Assembly (NCBI GenBank): GCA_023362775.1
Contig: JALMGJ010000008.1
Coordinates: 23,078,501-23,142,500 of the forward strand
Reading direction: 5' to 3'
Source: Charina bottae
Taxonomy: Eukaryota > Chordata > Lepidosauria > Squamata > Charinaidae
Length of the DNA stretch: 64,000 nt
A program made the translations under genes and the position numbers. Positions 11,401 to 23,907 of the stretch are shown one piece after another. Under the pieces are notes generated by a model, which did not search any database, was not told where the DNA came from, and worked only from the letters and a program-made list of their open reading frames with translations. Position 1 is the stretch's first letter. Every line of letters begins with the position of its first letter.

Positions 11401-11447
11401 AAATAGAAATCCAGTTGACATGATTCAAGCTACATACCATGATAATA

Positions 11448-13439
11448 GAAATGGCAAAATGGACATAAAATTCCCATAACATAATCTTTTTCTTTTCTTT
11501 TTTTTCTGGCATGAATAACTTCTTCTCCCATCCTCCTTCTTGGACTCCCAGTGATGTTGTTTTTTTCCAATAAGTTTCTCCTAATATCGCTGCTAATAGG
11601 TTCCCTCCTTTTAAAATAATTTAAAATAACTGCAGAGTGTGTGTTCTTCAACATTACAGCAATCCTGGGTATGTTTGCTTCACTATACATGTCAAGATTC
11701 AAGAGTGCTATAAACACAAGTCCATAGTATTATGAAGTGTAATTTCACTGTATTTGTTATTAGGAAAGGGAATAAGGTTTCCCATATGTTTTCATCATTA
11801 TTTTTGCTGTAACTGGAAACATGCTGCTAGTACATTATCTAGAAATAAAAGCAACCCAGAGGTACTGTAAATAATTCTAGGAGGCCACTGTAGATTGGAT
11901 ATCCATTAACGGCTGGCAGAAGTTTCTTCTAAAAGCAGAGAAGCTTTCATATCCAGAGCAGGAGAAAGCATGTAAATTCTATGACTAATGAAATTCGCAA
12001 TTTCTTTAGGTGGTGCAGAAGAACATTTCCAATTCATAGTCAATGAACTGGTTTCAAAGGCAATTAATACTGCTCATTGAAAATGTAGATGTTACAAAGC
12101 ATAGTAGTCATTGACAGAAAGCTAGATGGGAAAAAGGGACAAAAAGGGAGATGCTGGACTGTTATTGTTTTGTTTGTTTTTTGATTCTTGAAGAAAATGT
12201 TCCATGCATCCAGGGTTTTAATATTAGAACTACTTCATGTTGGAGGTTCCAGCAAATCAGCATGCCTCATTAGCATATGGGTGATTGCTCTAGGAGGCAA
12301 ACTCTCTATGTGTTTCTAGAGGAAGCTGCTTGTTGCCCCACCCACTTCCTCTCTCTTTCTTTTTCTCTCTGCCTCCTTCCACCATCGGGGAAGGCAGCAT
12401 GCATGCTACCTCTCTCTCCATCTTGGGCCATGCGGTGGGCCTAGAATTCAGGAGGTTCCCCTTTCTACATGCAGCTCTTAGCAGCAATGAGGGCTAAGAG
12501 TAAATTAAGTTTAAGGAACAAGAGAAGAAGAACTGAAACCATTTTTTTACAGAAATGGATGTAACTGAACCAAATAAATCAGTAAGACTCTTTTACTTAC
12601 TTTTGAACCTATGTTGTCTAAGCATGTAATTCTTTATGCTTGGGTGGGCTAACTGTGTCAAGATCAATAACCTACCTCTGTCTAGCATGCTGATTAATGC
12701 TATTTTGATAAAACTCCTTTCTGTGTGTGCTTATTGCTCCACTGCACTAAGCTCTGCTCCATTCAGTGGTCCTAGTAGTTCACTAATGGCCATCACTTCA
12801 GAAATAAAGCACAGCAAAGAAGTAAAGTTTTCTTTTTAAAGGCCAGTTTTTATATTATAGTAAGGGTTTCAGTCAGAAAGACTGGTGTGCAAACTGATAG
12901 GTACAGAAAGGTATGCACAGATTAAAATTCCAGGCTGTTTTATTTTCAGTGTTAGAAAAGCAGTATTTAGGTTTACCTTCTTTTCAGGCTTTTGTAAATT
13001 ATCAATTTAGAAGTGTACATCCATTTTTGTTTGTGATTTTCCTTAACATACTAAGCTTTAGTTTGTATATAGTTTTATGATCAATTTCTTGGGAAACACT
13101 ATAATGCACATTTCATTAATATCATTAATTGTTGCATATATTTACTTCTAAAATACAAATTTGCTTGATATAAACTCTTCTTCTCTACAATTGCTCCTTT
13201 TTTATTATACTTTCAGAAACCTGAATTCATTTTTGATCACATCTCTTACAACAAATGGTTTTATTATGCAGATTTTGGCCAGAGAAAGACAGATACAAGG
13301 AATTTCAATTCAATATTACAATAAGGTCCATTATGGGAATCATTCAAATCATCCTACATAGAAATCTATGATAAATTTATTTAGATCTCTAACTACAAAC
13401 CATCTTACCGAATGCAGCAAGTAGCTCCAACAATAGTAA
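11448..13439. other. Unrecognised intronic sequence
   Basis: Mostly AT-rich. A CT-rich patch around 12330-12430 breaks the background. No exon, domain or repeat family recognised. Confidence 0.4.
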
Positions 13440-13680
13440 TATTAGATTTTTTAAATCCCGCCTTCTTTATTTTTAACTCTGAAGCAACTCAAGGTGGCAA
13501 ACACCTAATACTTCTGCCACCTATTTTTCCCACAACAACAACCCTGTGAGGTGAATTGGGCTGGGAGAGAGTGGCTGGGCCAAAGTCACCCAGCTGGCTT
13601 TCATGCCTAAGGTGGGACTAGAACTCACAGTCTCCTGGTTTCTAGGCCAGCACCTTAACCACTACTCCAAGCTGGTTCTC
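13440..13680 (-). mobile_element. tRNA-derived SINE (second family, non-Sauria)
   Basis: Reading the minus strand, the 5' end is tRNA-like ('agtggttaaggtgctggcc') and the body contains the motif for 'gggactagaactcacagtctcc' reversed, followed by 'ctcacagggttgttgttgtgg' type sequence. Similar copies, also minus, lie at about 45255, 52865 and 53345. The tail is AT-rich. Probably an old squamate SINE. Confidence 0.7.
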
Positions 13681-14142
13681 TCTATATGATATAACAAAAG
13701 GGAAAACCAATTTACCCTGACCTATCTGACTAGGGTGTCCTCAGAGTGTGGTAAAAAAATTCAAAATGGTGGTGGCAACAGTGCCACCACATTTTTATGT
13801 GTTGCGGTCACTATTTTAACTTTTTTTTTTACCATACTGTGCAGACACCCCTATACCAAAATGTACTGCTATTGAATAACCCTCCAGATATGAAACTGGA
13901 GTTTAGCACAAGAAGAATGGTCTGTTGCTACTAATGGGAGTTTGTTTACCAGTGGCAAATGACAACTAAGAGAGACAATTTTAATGGGGACTGCTACCAC
14001 TATCAATTTTTCTACAGTCTCAGTCCTTAGTGGGTATCTCAATGGATACAATTTAAGTTGTAAATAAATTAATGCAGTGCCCATCTATTTAGGCTACTTA
14101 AAATAAATGCACAATTGCTTTGTTACAGGATCTCTCTTTCAG

Positions 14143-14468
14143 TAAAGGTAAAGGTAAAGGTTTTCCCCTGCATAGTCGTGTCCAACTCTAGGGGGTGATG
14201 CTCATCTCCGTTTCTTAGCTGAAGAACCAGCGCTGTCCGAAGACACTTCCACGGTCATGTAGCCGGCATGATGCGCGCAGAATGCTGTTACCATCCCACC
14301 AAAGTGGTACCTGTTTATCTACTTGCATTTGCATGCTTTCAAATTGCTAGGTTGGCAAGAGCTGGAGCAAGTGCGGGAGCTCACTCCATCACGCAGTGCT
14401 CGGGTCTCGAACCGCCGACCTTCCAATCAACAAACCTGGTGTCTTAACCACTGAGCCATTGCACCTCC
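14143..14468 (-). mobile_element. Sauria-type SINE
   Basis: Minus-orientation copy. The 3' end is at the left, with GGTAAAGGTAAAGG and AGTCGTGTCCAACTCTAG matching the BovB end; the tRNA-like head with its A-box region (TGGCTCAGTGG on the minus strand) is at the right. Full length relative to the copy at 29535. No TSD could be set because the right flank is another retroposon tail. Confidence 0.88.
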
Positions 14469-14499
14469 TTTTTTCTCTTTTCTCTTTTTTGTACTTTCT

Positions 14500-14622
14500 A
14501 TTTTTATAATGGTTTTATAATTTTTATTTGTAAGCCGCCCAGAGTCACTTTTATAGTGAGATGGGCGGTGTATAAATTTAATAATAAATAAATAATAAAA
14601 ATAAATAAATCTATAATCTGGA
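14500..14622 (+). mobile_element. L2-type LINE 3' tail
   Basis: Contains GCCGCCCAGAGTCACTTT, GATGGGCGGTGTATAAATTT and then AATAAATAA repeats, the typical 3' end of squamate L2-type elements. It directly abuts the SINE head at 14468. Confidence 0.7.
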
Positions 14623-17600
14623 AAACTAACTTTTCCTACAGCCAGACCATACATTGCAACTTTGAAGTACAGTAGTATTCTATTGAATAATAATCTTTAC
14701 AGTTCTTTGTGTCACTGTGTGTATTTGAACCCAATTTTTTTCTGGCTTTTTTTTGCAAGCCCACCAAGCATGATAAAATGACCCTTCATGTTTTCCACCT
14801 CTCCAACATAGATTTGAAGTACCTTTATACATTCTAGATAGTTTTTCTGGAGTCATATACCAACATATATGTCAGTAGTATTCTGACTTTTATTAATATG
14901 AATCATGAGGTCAATCCCTTGTTTTACGGTACAATAGCTAGTCTAAACCTGCCAATCATTTTATAATCTAAATTTAGAGTTGTAAAATAAAGTAAGGACA
15001 AAAGGTTAAGATACCTTCAATTAAGCTTGGATCCCAGTGAATACATGGACACAGCCATGTAGTTTTCTTGGCAGTGGTATGGAAGTGGTTTTCTATTGCA
15101 GTTACCTGCTGAGATTAAAAAAAAAGTAGAGGCAACTTTTAAATACATTTTTAATTATCTAGTTAAGTAACATTTTAGCAGCATCTGTTGCAAACCACAT
15201 TAGCACTATGATAGCAGTTACAGTGTCATCATACAAATACCAGCCTTACATACTAGTATCCCAGTGTCCGAAGCAAGCACATAAATTGTGGCATTTGCAT
15301 ACTAACATCATCATGCACATTTCATCATTTGTCCCCTGTTGAATCCCAGGGATGCTCATGTATCTGGTTAACCTTTTGGTCTCAAAAGCTCAGTAATATT
15401 GGGCGTCTTCATTATATCTCTCGTGTATACCAGGACTGTAGAGTAGACTGAAAAGTTGAAAAAGCACTGCAAAAGATGACAATGGCCAGTCACTTCCACC
15501 TTACTCTTAAGTAACATGGATGTATCAATGAAATATAGTTCCACTTTACTTAGCTAAGAGCTTCTCTTATAATCGGTCATTTCAGGTGATATCAAGCTCA
15601 TGAAATAATTTTCAACAGAAAATAGATGCAAAGTCACATTCCATACAATGAACCACTTCAGTACTGAGTCTGTATGATAGTTTTACGTCTAAAATAAATA
15701 AGAAAAAGTTAAGCACACCTATAGTTTATCTCGTGCTCCCAAATAACTTTGTAGATTTCCGCTTTGCACATTGATGTGATTCATATTGCAGTCCAAGGCA
15801 TGTTTACTTGAAAGGAAGTCCTGTCATGCTAAATTGGAGCTTATGTGCCGGTAAATGCACCCTGAATAACTCCACGTGAACATGGACATGGAGTATAATG
15901 GGCTAATTACTAGGTATGTTTGCATAGGATTGAAATATGAAGATCACAATTAAACTATACTTATTGTAAATATCTTATCAAGATTGGTGGTTTCATTTTA
16001 TTAATTTAAAGATGTAAATACAGTTCTAATTTTAGTGGGGATACCTTCATATTGCCCTTTTGGAAAGTTGTCACTGTCTCTGTATTTAAAAATTGCTGTG
16101 TATATCACTTAAAACTACTTGACCCAACATTTTGAAAGTTATGAGAAGACTTTGGCTGATGAGGGGATTTTTTAGAAAGTACTTACAGTTCCTGTCAGTT
16201 ACATTAGAGAGCATCACATATTATGCCAGTGTAAGGAAATAATTCTGAAAATGCATGCTTCACTGAAAAAAATATGTAGGGGATAAAAAGCACTTAGCCT
16301 AGTTATAGGAAAAGGAATATTCTGCAGTTTAACAACTCCCTGAAGACTAATTGCAGTTTCCAACATTAATCTTTATACAATATTTAAAACAAAAACAAAA
16401 ACCTGGATCCATTTGCAGTATTTTGTGTCCCACACAAGACATAGAATATTTTAATGGATTGTAAATGGATAGTAAAAATAGGCTCTAGTACTAAAAAAAG
16501 TTAAGCATTGCTTTTTAAAAAGTGTTATTTTTGACTCAAGCTGAACCATTATTTTATTTTTTAAATAAACTATGGACATATTGGTTACAGAAAACTGTTT
16601 TGTAAAAATGAAAAAAAGTTCACAAAAAGTGTTTTTTTTTTAAATGCCCATTTAAAATCATTTATATTGGATCAAAGAGATACTCCAAGTTTCCTTTTTA
16701 TGTTACATTTCCCCAACCCTTCTTCTTTAGCAGTTTCCACAACTGCTGTTTACTTTTGGCTTCCATTATTCTTTTCAAATGGTGTCTCCTGCACTCAATT
16801 AGAGATAAATCTAACTCTGTCCCTGGCAAGTAATCTATCTTGGTCAAGGATATGTTTTCTCTCCCGTATTACTAAGTGTAGTGTGTGGCGCCAATTTTCA
16901 TAGAAATCACAATGGGAAAGAAAGGATATTAGCTATTCTCCCCACATAAATAAATAAAACAGGTATGATTGCCAGCCATACAATTAGCACTACATATAAT
17001 TAGATGCTTAGTCTGCATATCTTCACATGTTGGAGAGTTTTGTTGAAGGCTTAGGGTAGCAGGAAATGACTCCATCTTTCTTATTAGCAGATCAGTTTTG
17101 AATGCCTGTACAATGCTATGAGTAATAAAACAGGAAGCAGATTTTGTATAGTGTCTACCGTCTGTCCCATTGCTTTTTAGCCCCTCATGTTTAACTGGAA
17201 AAGATGGACTTGGGAAGATTTTGGCCTTTGGGAACTTTAATGTTAATGCTGAAGTCACCTGATCGATACATTCAGAATTTCATGACAACTCTCCATCATG
17301 GATCTGTCTCAAAGTTGATCTGGCACAATAGGTAGCAGAATAGGGAAATCTTATTTAGGGATTGAAAAAATTGAACTCACTGCTTGAGAATATCTGATGA
17401 TCTATGCTCTTAGTGATCTTGTTCAAATGACAGGAGTCCCTTCGGTCATCCAAAGATAGAATGGAGATGTTTGCAGAGAGAAAAACATTGTGTATGCAAT
17501 TTTATTCATTTGATTTCCTGTTGAAGTGGAAGCCAATTCATGTACAGTCACACAAGTGAAGGCTTTCTTCCTGCAAACACCTGGCGGAAGACAGGCTTAA

Positions 17601-19775
17601 GTAGTTCTCATGCAGTGGGTTCTCTCTATGTTTGAGTAACAGATAAAAATATGTTGTCACTGACTGATCTATTTACAAGGTTACTATTTGATCAGATTGA
17701 TAAGAACAAAGAAAATGGAAGAGCTATTAATTGGGGAAACTGTTCATCTGGATAGAAATCAGATATACAGTTTTGAGTTCTTCTGGACTTCCATGTAACA
17801 CCTATGGCTGATTTTTTTTTTTACCAGATTCATTTAGTCTGCCACCTGCAATCCTATCTTGAGAGCTGACCTTGCCACAGTATCATATATCTTGATTACA
17901 TTCAAGGTTTAATTAGTATAATGCACTTTATGTGCAGTTGCCATTAAAGAAGTTTTGGAAAGTATAATTATTATGGATTGCAATAGACACATTCTTACAG
18001 GAGTTCAGACCATCTCTTATTCATTTCCATGCTCAAGGTACTAATATTACTCTTTAAGGCATAAATATTTTTAGACCTAGGTATCTGAAACCAGATAACT
18101 GCTTGAACCAGTGAAAATGAGGCTAAGATTTAAGATTTATATTTGAAATCCATCAGTAAGTGCTGAAAGATTGGTGAATAAGCATTTTACTGTGTCCCCT
18201 ATATCTTCAGAATATCTTCCGGATGTTGAGATATTTTAAATATTATTTATTCCTTGCTTTAGTGTGCTCTGTTTTTAACTACTAAGTTTTATATTACTGC
18301 TATTTCATATGATTGATGATTTTATATTACCCTTTATGTTTTATACATAAATATTTTAATATTTTCCCTTAGGTTAATTGAACATTATCATTACATGTTA
18401 CATGGTATTTTACCATGAATATTAAATGTTATATTAGGTGTTTTTTTTCAGTGCCAAAACTTGAACCCACCTGTGTTAAAATATTTAAAACCATGAGTAT
18501 AAAACTGCTTCTCTTACTTTTTTAAAAATGGCATTTTGATTTGGACATAGTTAAGCACTATGTGAGAATGCTATGGGTAGCATATATTTGCTCAGTTTCA
18601 TTTTCTTTGGTATATGAGGGAGTAAGAGAGGCAGAAATACAGAGGAAAAATCAGAGAGAAAACAATCTTAGATCATTTTTGTACTTAATTAACATGTGCA
18701 GCAGGAACAGGCAGATATATATGTACACCTTGCCAAACACCATGCTGATTTACCCACCTTAAAGATTTGATAATATGCTGTTATAAATGGATAAAAGCAT
18801 CTTCATTTTAGGCAAATCTAGTGCAGAGCAGCCCTCATAAAAACTGAAGGATAGCTTTTAAAATTTGGAGATGTCATCGTTGCTCTAATCTCCACCCCTA
18901 AATAATAGATGGTAGTGTGACAGTAGTGAAGTGCTAAAACACTTAATGTTGCTATAGGCCACATATCTCCCATTGTGTCTGATTTGTGGGCAGTAATTTT
19001 TAAGCCTGGATTTAAAATTTCTGAGTTCAAAAGTCTGAAATAAATGCTACAGAAGATAAAGAGGTTTTAAAGGGCTTTTAATGAACTAGGTTAACCCTAT
19101 AAATCACTTACAGGGCTAAAATAAAATCAAGGGAAGAGCTCTGAATATAAATAATTATGTTTAAAAGTTTTTTTTAAAAAATCTGTTAGGTCTAAGAAGG
19201 GACCTACAAGGTAATTTTTGAAAAGATTGAAAATGTTATTACATAAATCAGTAACACATTTGTATTCATATTTGTATACAGAGCTGAAAATTAAGCAGAC
19301 AACAAGCTAAAAACAGCAGAGTGTGATACATATAAAGTCAGAACGGATTTCTTATTAATTTAGTCATTAAATATAACTAACAAATAGTAGGCATTCTCAT
19401 TATCTTTTAAATTAACTTTATAAAATTTAGTCAATATTTACTTTGTTAATATTACAACTTGATTCCTGGGGCATTATCTTGTTTTCTGGAATGAATTATA
19501 TGACAATTAATTCTTTCACTCAAATACAGATACACTTATTTTCAGTTTCTAAACCATAAGAAGATTTGTTGCCTACAACTCTGGAATAGTCTTGTTAGAA
19601 TATATCAAGATAAATATTTGCTAATGGTGGGGTTCTGTTTTCTGGGAAATAATGCTTCAATATTCCTATAACTTGTAAAACAGCTCCATCAGGGAATCAC
19701 ATTGCCTGCTTTGAGATAAACAGAGTGAGCAACGTTGATGCACAGGACAAATACAATCTGAGAGGCATAGATAGA
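14623..19775. other. Five kilobases of unrecognised AT-rich intron
   Basis: No recent repeat, exon or long open frame was recognised. Small frames at 16667-16903 and 16929-17258 lack domains. This is the longest repeat-poor stretch of the window, so conserved noncoding elements, if any, are most likely here. Confidence 0.4.
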
Positions 19776-19850
19776 ACCGCCCAGGGTCCCTCCTTGTGGG
19801 GGAGATGGGCGGGATATAAATGTAATAATAATAAAAATAGATTGATAAAT
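19776..19850 (+). mobile_element. L2-type LINE 3' tail
   Basis: ACCGCCCAGGGTCCC, then GGAGATGGGCGGGATATAAA, then AATAATAAT: a short, 5'-truncated L2-type tail. Confidence 0.7.
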
Positions 19851-20409
19851 ACATACAATATGGTAACTTAATGATTTTGAAGACAAATTCCAACTTGTTC
19901 TAGAGGTAGAAGTGGAGGTATTCAGTTACAAAAAATGGTGGAATTAATAGGTCATATCTAAAAGTTGGTTGCCATATAGTGTTATACCCTTAAAAATATT
20001 GCCATGATATTATCTTAATTGATATATTAATTGGGGGGGGAGGATGGTGGCACCTGAAAAATGCATTCTTCTGAAGAACAGCAGCATGAAAGAGCTTTGC
20101 TTTGGCTCCTTGCTTGGAGCAAAAGTGACAACATGGTCATAAAAAGTATGGTGGACAATATGGTTGAACTAACAGGAACTTTGTTATGTAAAAGCATTAG
20201 AAATTTGCACTAGCGTAGTCAGAAAGGCTCATATAGATCACCTAAGAGGATATGAACCTTCTCTCTGAACTTTTAAAGTGGATTTTCTCAGTAGCATAGC
20301 ACAAACAGCTTAATCACACAGGTAGTTGCAGTGGATACAAAGGAGTCATTCATAACCAATTTATATATCTATTACCACTTTAGACTATTCATCTTACTCA
20401 ACTAAAATA
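19851..20409. other. Unrecognised sequence
   Basis: Includes a run of eight or nine G around 20033. Nothing else recognised. Confidence 0.35.
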
Positions 20410-20560
20410 GGTTACATAGAATCAGAGAGTTAAAAGGGGCATTTAGGTCACTGAGCCCAACCCCTTGCTCAGTGAAGGAATCCAAATCAAAGCAACTGCA
20501 AAAGATAACTTTCTAATAATTGGACATCCAGCTATGGAGAATTTATCACATTGGTCCCAC
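20410..20560 (-). mobile_element. CR1 LINE 3' fragment
   Basis: Starts with CATAGAATCAGAGAG and continues like the reverse complement of CR1 3' ends, whose terminal repeat is ATTCTRTGATTC. Decayed. Confidence 0.6.
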
Positions 20561-21268
20561 TCAAGACTAAATGTTGAATCATTGGCAATCAGATTCTAGA
20601 CAACTGACTGATTATTAAAATGATAAAACAGCAGAATAAGGATTTTTATCGTTACTACTTCTGGAAAAAACTAATTTGTTGTTCTTCATTTGGTTTTGGT
20701 TTCTTAATTGTATTTCTGGCCATCATAATGCTTACTCAAGTAAGACATTAAACTGCATTTTCTATGGGATACTGTCAGTTTTAAAACTCAGTCTAATGGG
20801 AAAATATATCAAGAAAAATGTGTTATAAAGATTTCAGTACTTTTCAATTTTCCAGACAAGCTGAAAATGCAGTGAAGGGTTAAAATCTGGATTCTAAAGC
20901 GGATATTAAATATTAAAAATGTAGTGTTGCTAAGTTATGATAGGAAACTACTTAGGGCTCTCCAAAAGATGCTTCAGAGTGAATGCACAGGAGCAGCCAT
21001 GCAATCCTAAGAAAGGGCACAGCTACATTAGGGGTGTTACAGAAATGTGCTATATTCAAACCCCTCTGAACTTTAAAGCTCCCTATGGCTTCTATGCTAG
21101 AGCATCCATCCAATCAAGGAAAACAATACTAACAGAAAATAAAATGAATAATTAAAACAAGCCTAAAAAAAATTGAAAATATTAAATGCTGACTAAAAGC
21201 AGCTCTTTGCAACTAGGTGCCTTCCACTTATGTTGGACTACATTAGGCAAATTCCAATTTAGCAAGTG
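20561..21268. other. Unrecognised sequence
   Basis: No supported feature. Confidence 0.35.
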
Positions 21269-21280
21269 TTACAGTTCTAA

Positions 21281-21616
21281 GGGGCATGGTGGCTCAGCGG
21301 GTAAGATGCCAGGCTTGTTGATCGGAAGATCGCAAGTTCAGAGGTTCGAATCCCTAGTCCCGCGTGATGGAGTGAGTTCCCATACTAGCCCCAACTCTTG
21401 CCAACCTAGCAATTCGAAAGCATGCAAATGCAAGTAGATGAATAGGTACCACTTCGGTGGGTAGGTAACAGGGTTCCACGTACGTCATGCTGGCCACATG
21501 ACCACGGAAGTGTCTTCGGACAACGCTGGCTCTTTGGCTAACAAACGGAGATGTGCACCAGCCCCTAGAGTTGGACACGACTGCACAAATGTGCCGGGGG
21601 AACCTTTACCTTTACC
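21281..21616 (+). mobile_element. Sauria-type SINE with TSD
   Basis: Full-length copy with the A box TGGCTCAGCGGG, a perfect B box GGTTCGAATCC, and the BovB-like 3' end AGAGTTGGACACGACTG followed by CCTTTACC repeats. Flanked by the 12-bp TSD TTACAGTTCTAA at 21269-21280 and 21617-21628. Confidence 0.92.
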
Positions 21617-21628
21617 TTACAGTTCTAA

Positions 21629-22165
21629 TGGAGAATATCAGATTGATAAAAGTTACTCTAGTTTTCATTGAAAATATATCATTCTTAAGCTTCCAGGTTT
21701 ATAGTAATAACTTCCAGTGAAAAGAAAGATTTTAATCATCTCTATATATCAATAGGAGCTAGGTAAGGTGATCCCACAATAGCCAAACATTCAAACCACT
21801 TTGAAATCTGGGATCCATGAATTGTTCATCAGGTTACAAGTTCCTGCGCAGAATAGGATTTCACTGAATGATTGTTGGACTAGGATTCTTTCCTACTGCT
21901 TTATTTGAGGAAGAAAGATTCAAATCAGGCATACAGACCTCGATACAGATGTTTTCATTCCAGCTGTGGCGCTCAATGTACATTAAAAAAGAATAGGGCT
22001 TGGACTTCCAGTGGGGACATGGTGGACTAAACAGCTGTGCCCGCGGGCTCAGCGGGCGGAGCTGACAACGCAGCAGTTTTCTCGGGTTCAAGCAGGTTTT
22101 CCTGAAACCCAGGAGTGTTCTCTGGAAAATCACGCCATTTGTCCTCTGGACGGCTGCTTGCAGCC
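21629..22165. other. Unique sequence grading into a GC-rich patch
   Basis: From about 21990 to 22250 the base composition rises sharply ('gtgcccgcgggctcagcgggcgg'). This may be a piece of an L1 5' UTR, but I cannot support that by homology. Confidence 0.3.
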
Positions 22166-23027
22166 AGAAGATCACAAACAGTGTTCGTGTTCGACTGGTA
22201 AGAGCTAGCTCGGAGGCAGGGAAGTCACCATTTTCCAAGCCATGCTGTAGCCTTAAAGGGACACTAAGACCACCATCCCATTTCTAAATCACCCAATTTA
22301 TATTTCTTTTAAGTATGCCTACCCTAAGAGAAGGGGCGTGGTGGCTCAGCGGGTAAGACGCCAGGCTTGTCGATCGGAAGATCGCAAGTTCGGAGGTTCG
22401 AATCCCTAGCCCTGGGTGCGAAGTGAGCTCCCGCACTCGCCCCAGCTCTTGCCAACCTAGCAATTCGAAAGCATGCAAATGCAAATAGATGAATAGGCAC
22501 CACTTCGGTGGGTAGGTAACAGCGTTCCGCGCGTGTCATGTGGCCACATGACCGTGGAAGTGTCTTCGGACAATGCTGGCTCTTTGGCTAACAAACAGAA
22601 GATCACAAACAGTGTTCGTGTTCGACTGGTAAGAGCTAGCTCGGAGGCAGGGAAGTCACCATTTTCCAAGCCATGCTGTAGCCTTAAAGGGACACTAAGA
22701 CCACCATCCCATTTCTAAATCACCCAATTTATATTTCTTTTAAGTATGCCTACCCTAAGAGAAGGGGCGTGGTGGCTCAGCGGGTAAGACGCCAGGCTTG
22801 TCGATCGGAAGATCGCAAGTTCGGAGGTTCGAATCCCTAGCCCTGCGTGCGGAGTGAGCTCCCGCACTCGCCCCAGCTCTTGCCAACCTAGCAATTCGAA
22901 AGCATGCAAATGCAAATAGATGAATAGGCACCACTTCGGTGGGTAGGTAACAGCGTTCCGCGCGTGTCATGTGGCCACATGACCGTGGAAGTGTCTTCGG
23001 ACAATGCTGGCTCTTTGGCTAACAAAC
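22166..23027. repeat. 431-bp tandem duplication containing part of a Sauria SINE
   Basis: Unit 1 (about 22166-22596) and unit 2 (about 22597-23027) are offset by exactly 431 bp: 'gatcacaaaca' starts at 22170 and 22601. I see only two differences, both in the SINE near 22415-22425 versus 22846-22856. The unit runs from unique sequence through the SINE head to 'ctaacaaacaga'. The break occurs at short shared sequence (CAGA). Confidence 0.9.
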
Positions 23028-23096
23028 AGAGATGAGCACTGGCCCCTAGAGTCAAACACGACTGCACAAATGTGCGGGGGGAACCTTTACCTTTTT
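22332..23096 (+). mobile_element. Sauria-type SINE, partly duplicated
   Basis: The original SINE is flanked by the 12-bp TSD TACCCTAAGAGA at 22320-22331 and 23097-23108. The tandem duplication later copied its left TSD and first ~265 bp, so a truncated SINE (22332-22596) precedes the complete one (22763-23096). Both have the A box and B box; only the second has the BovB-like 3' end. Confidence 0.88.
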
Positions 23097-23169
23097 TACC
23101 CTAAGAGAGGCTTTCTACAGCAAGGAGAAGCTGGCTCTCTTGGTGCTTATAATTATCTTTGGGATTTTT

Positions 23170-23755
23170 TGTTGTTTATTCGTTCAGTCACTTCTGACTC
23201 TTCATGACTTCATGGACCAGCCCACGCCAGAGCTTCCTGTCAGCCGTCGCCATCCCCAGCTCCCCCACGGTTGAGTCCGTCACCTCCAGAATATCATCCA
23301 TCCATCTTGCCCTTGCTCGGCCCCTCTTCCTTTTGCCTTCCACTTTCCCTAGCATCAGCATCTTCTCCAGGGTATCCTGTCTTCTCATTATGTGGCCAAA
23401 GTACCTCAGTTTTGCCTTTAATATCATTCCCTCAAGTGAGCAGTCTGGCTTTATTTCCTGGAGTATGGACTGGTTTGATCTTCTTGCAGTCCAAGGCACT
23501 CTCAGAATTTTCCTCCAACACCACAGTTAAAAAGCATGTATCTTCCTTCGCTCAGCCTTCCTTATGGACCAGCTCTCGCAGACATAGGTTACTACGGGGA
23601 ATACCATTGCTTTGACTATGTGGATCTTTGGTGTCAGTGTGATGTCTCTGCTCTTAACTATTTTATCGAGATTTGTCATTGCTCTCCTCCCAAGAAGTAG
23701 ACGTCTTCTGATTTCCTGGCTGCAGTCAGCGTCTGCAGTAATCTTTGCGCCTTGA
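23170..23755 (-). mobile_element. RTE-clade LINE 3' end, distinct from BovB proper
   Basis: The minus-strand frame at 23188-23499 encodes KVEGKRKRGRARARWMDD and ends WRGLVHEVMKSQK, the same C-terminal domain as the BovB copies but a diverged family. Coding-like homology continues upstream to about 23755. The flanks share TTTGGGATT (about 23158-23166 and 23759-23767), a probable TSD. Reverse transcriptase motifs are missing. Confidence 0.8.
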
Positions 23756-23756
23756 A

Positions 23757-23880
23757 TTTTTGGGATTACTTTTTTTAAAAATTATTTTTAAGTTTTGGAC
23801 CTTGTTTTCTCTCCAAATATTAAGGAGGATTGAGAGTAAATAATTTTGTCCCTGTTATTTTTGTACTAAATTTGAAGATA
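23757..23880 (+). mobile_element. 5' part of ORF1-only L1-type element, split by a later L1
   Basis: This stretch is continuous with 27384-28592 once the L1 insertion and one TSD copy are ignored. It carries no coding sequence and would be 5' UTR. Confidence 0.5.
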
Positions 23881-23907
23881 TTAGCATTTTCCTTTTTTTT
23901 TTTTTTT

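Larger units (their letters stand above)
8881..11434. mobile_element. Fold-back Penelope-like element (two head-to-head copies) with 13-bp TSD
   Basis: The whole 2554-bp block is one insertion: the direct repeat TACCATGATAATA lies at 8868-8880 and 11435-11447. Left copy (8881-10360) reads on the minus strand and right copy (10361-11434) on the plus strand, so both 3' ends face outward. Positions 8919-9993 and 10361-11434 are reverse complements over about 1.07 kb with few differences, including one base in a T/A run. The 367 nt at 9994-10360 are unique to the left copy and extend its reverse transcriptase region. The left end carries 38 nt (8881-8918) absent from the right arm. High arm identity suggests a recent event. 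Confidence 0.9.
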
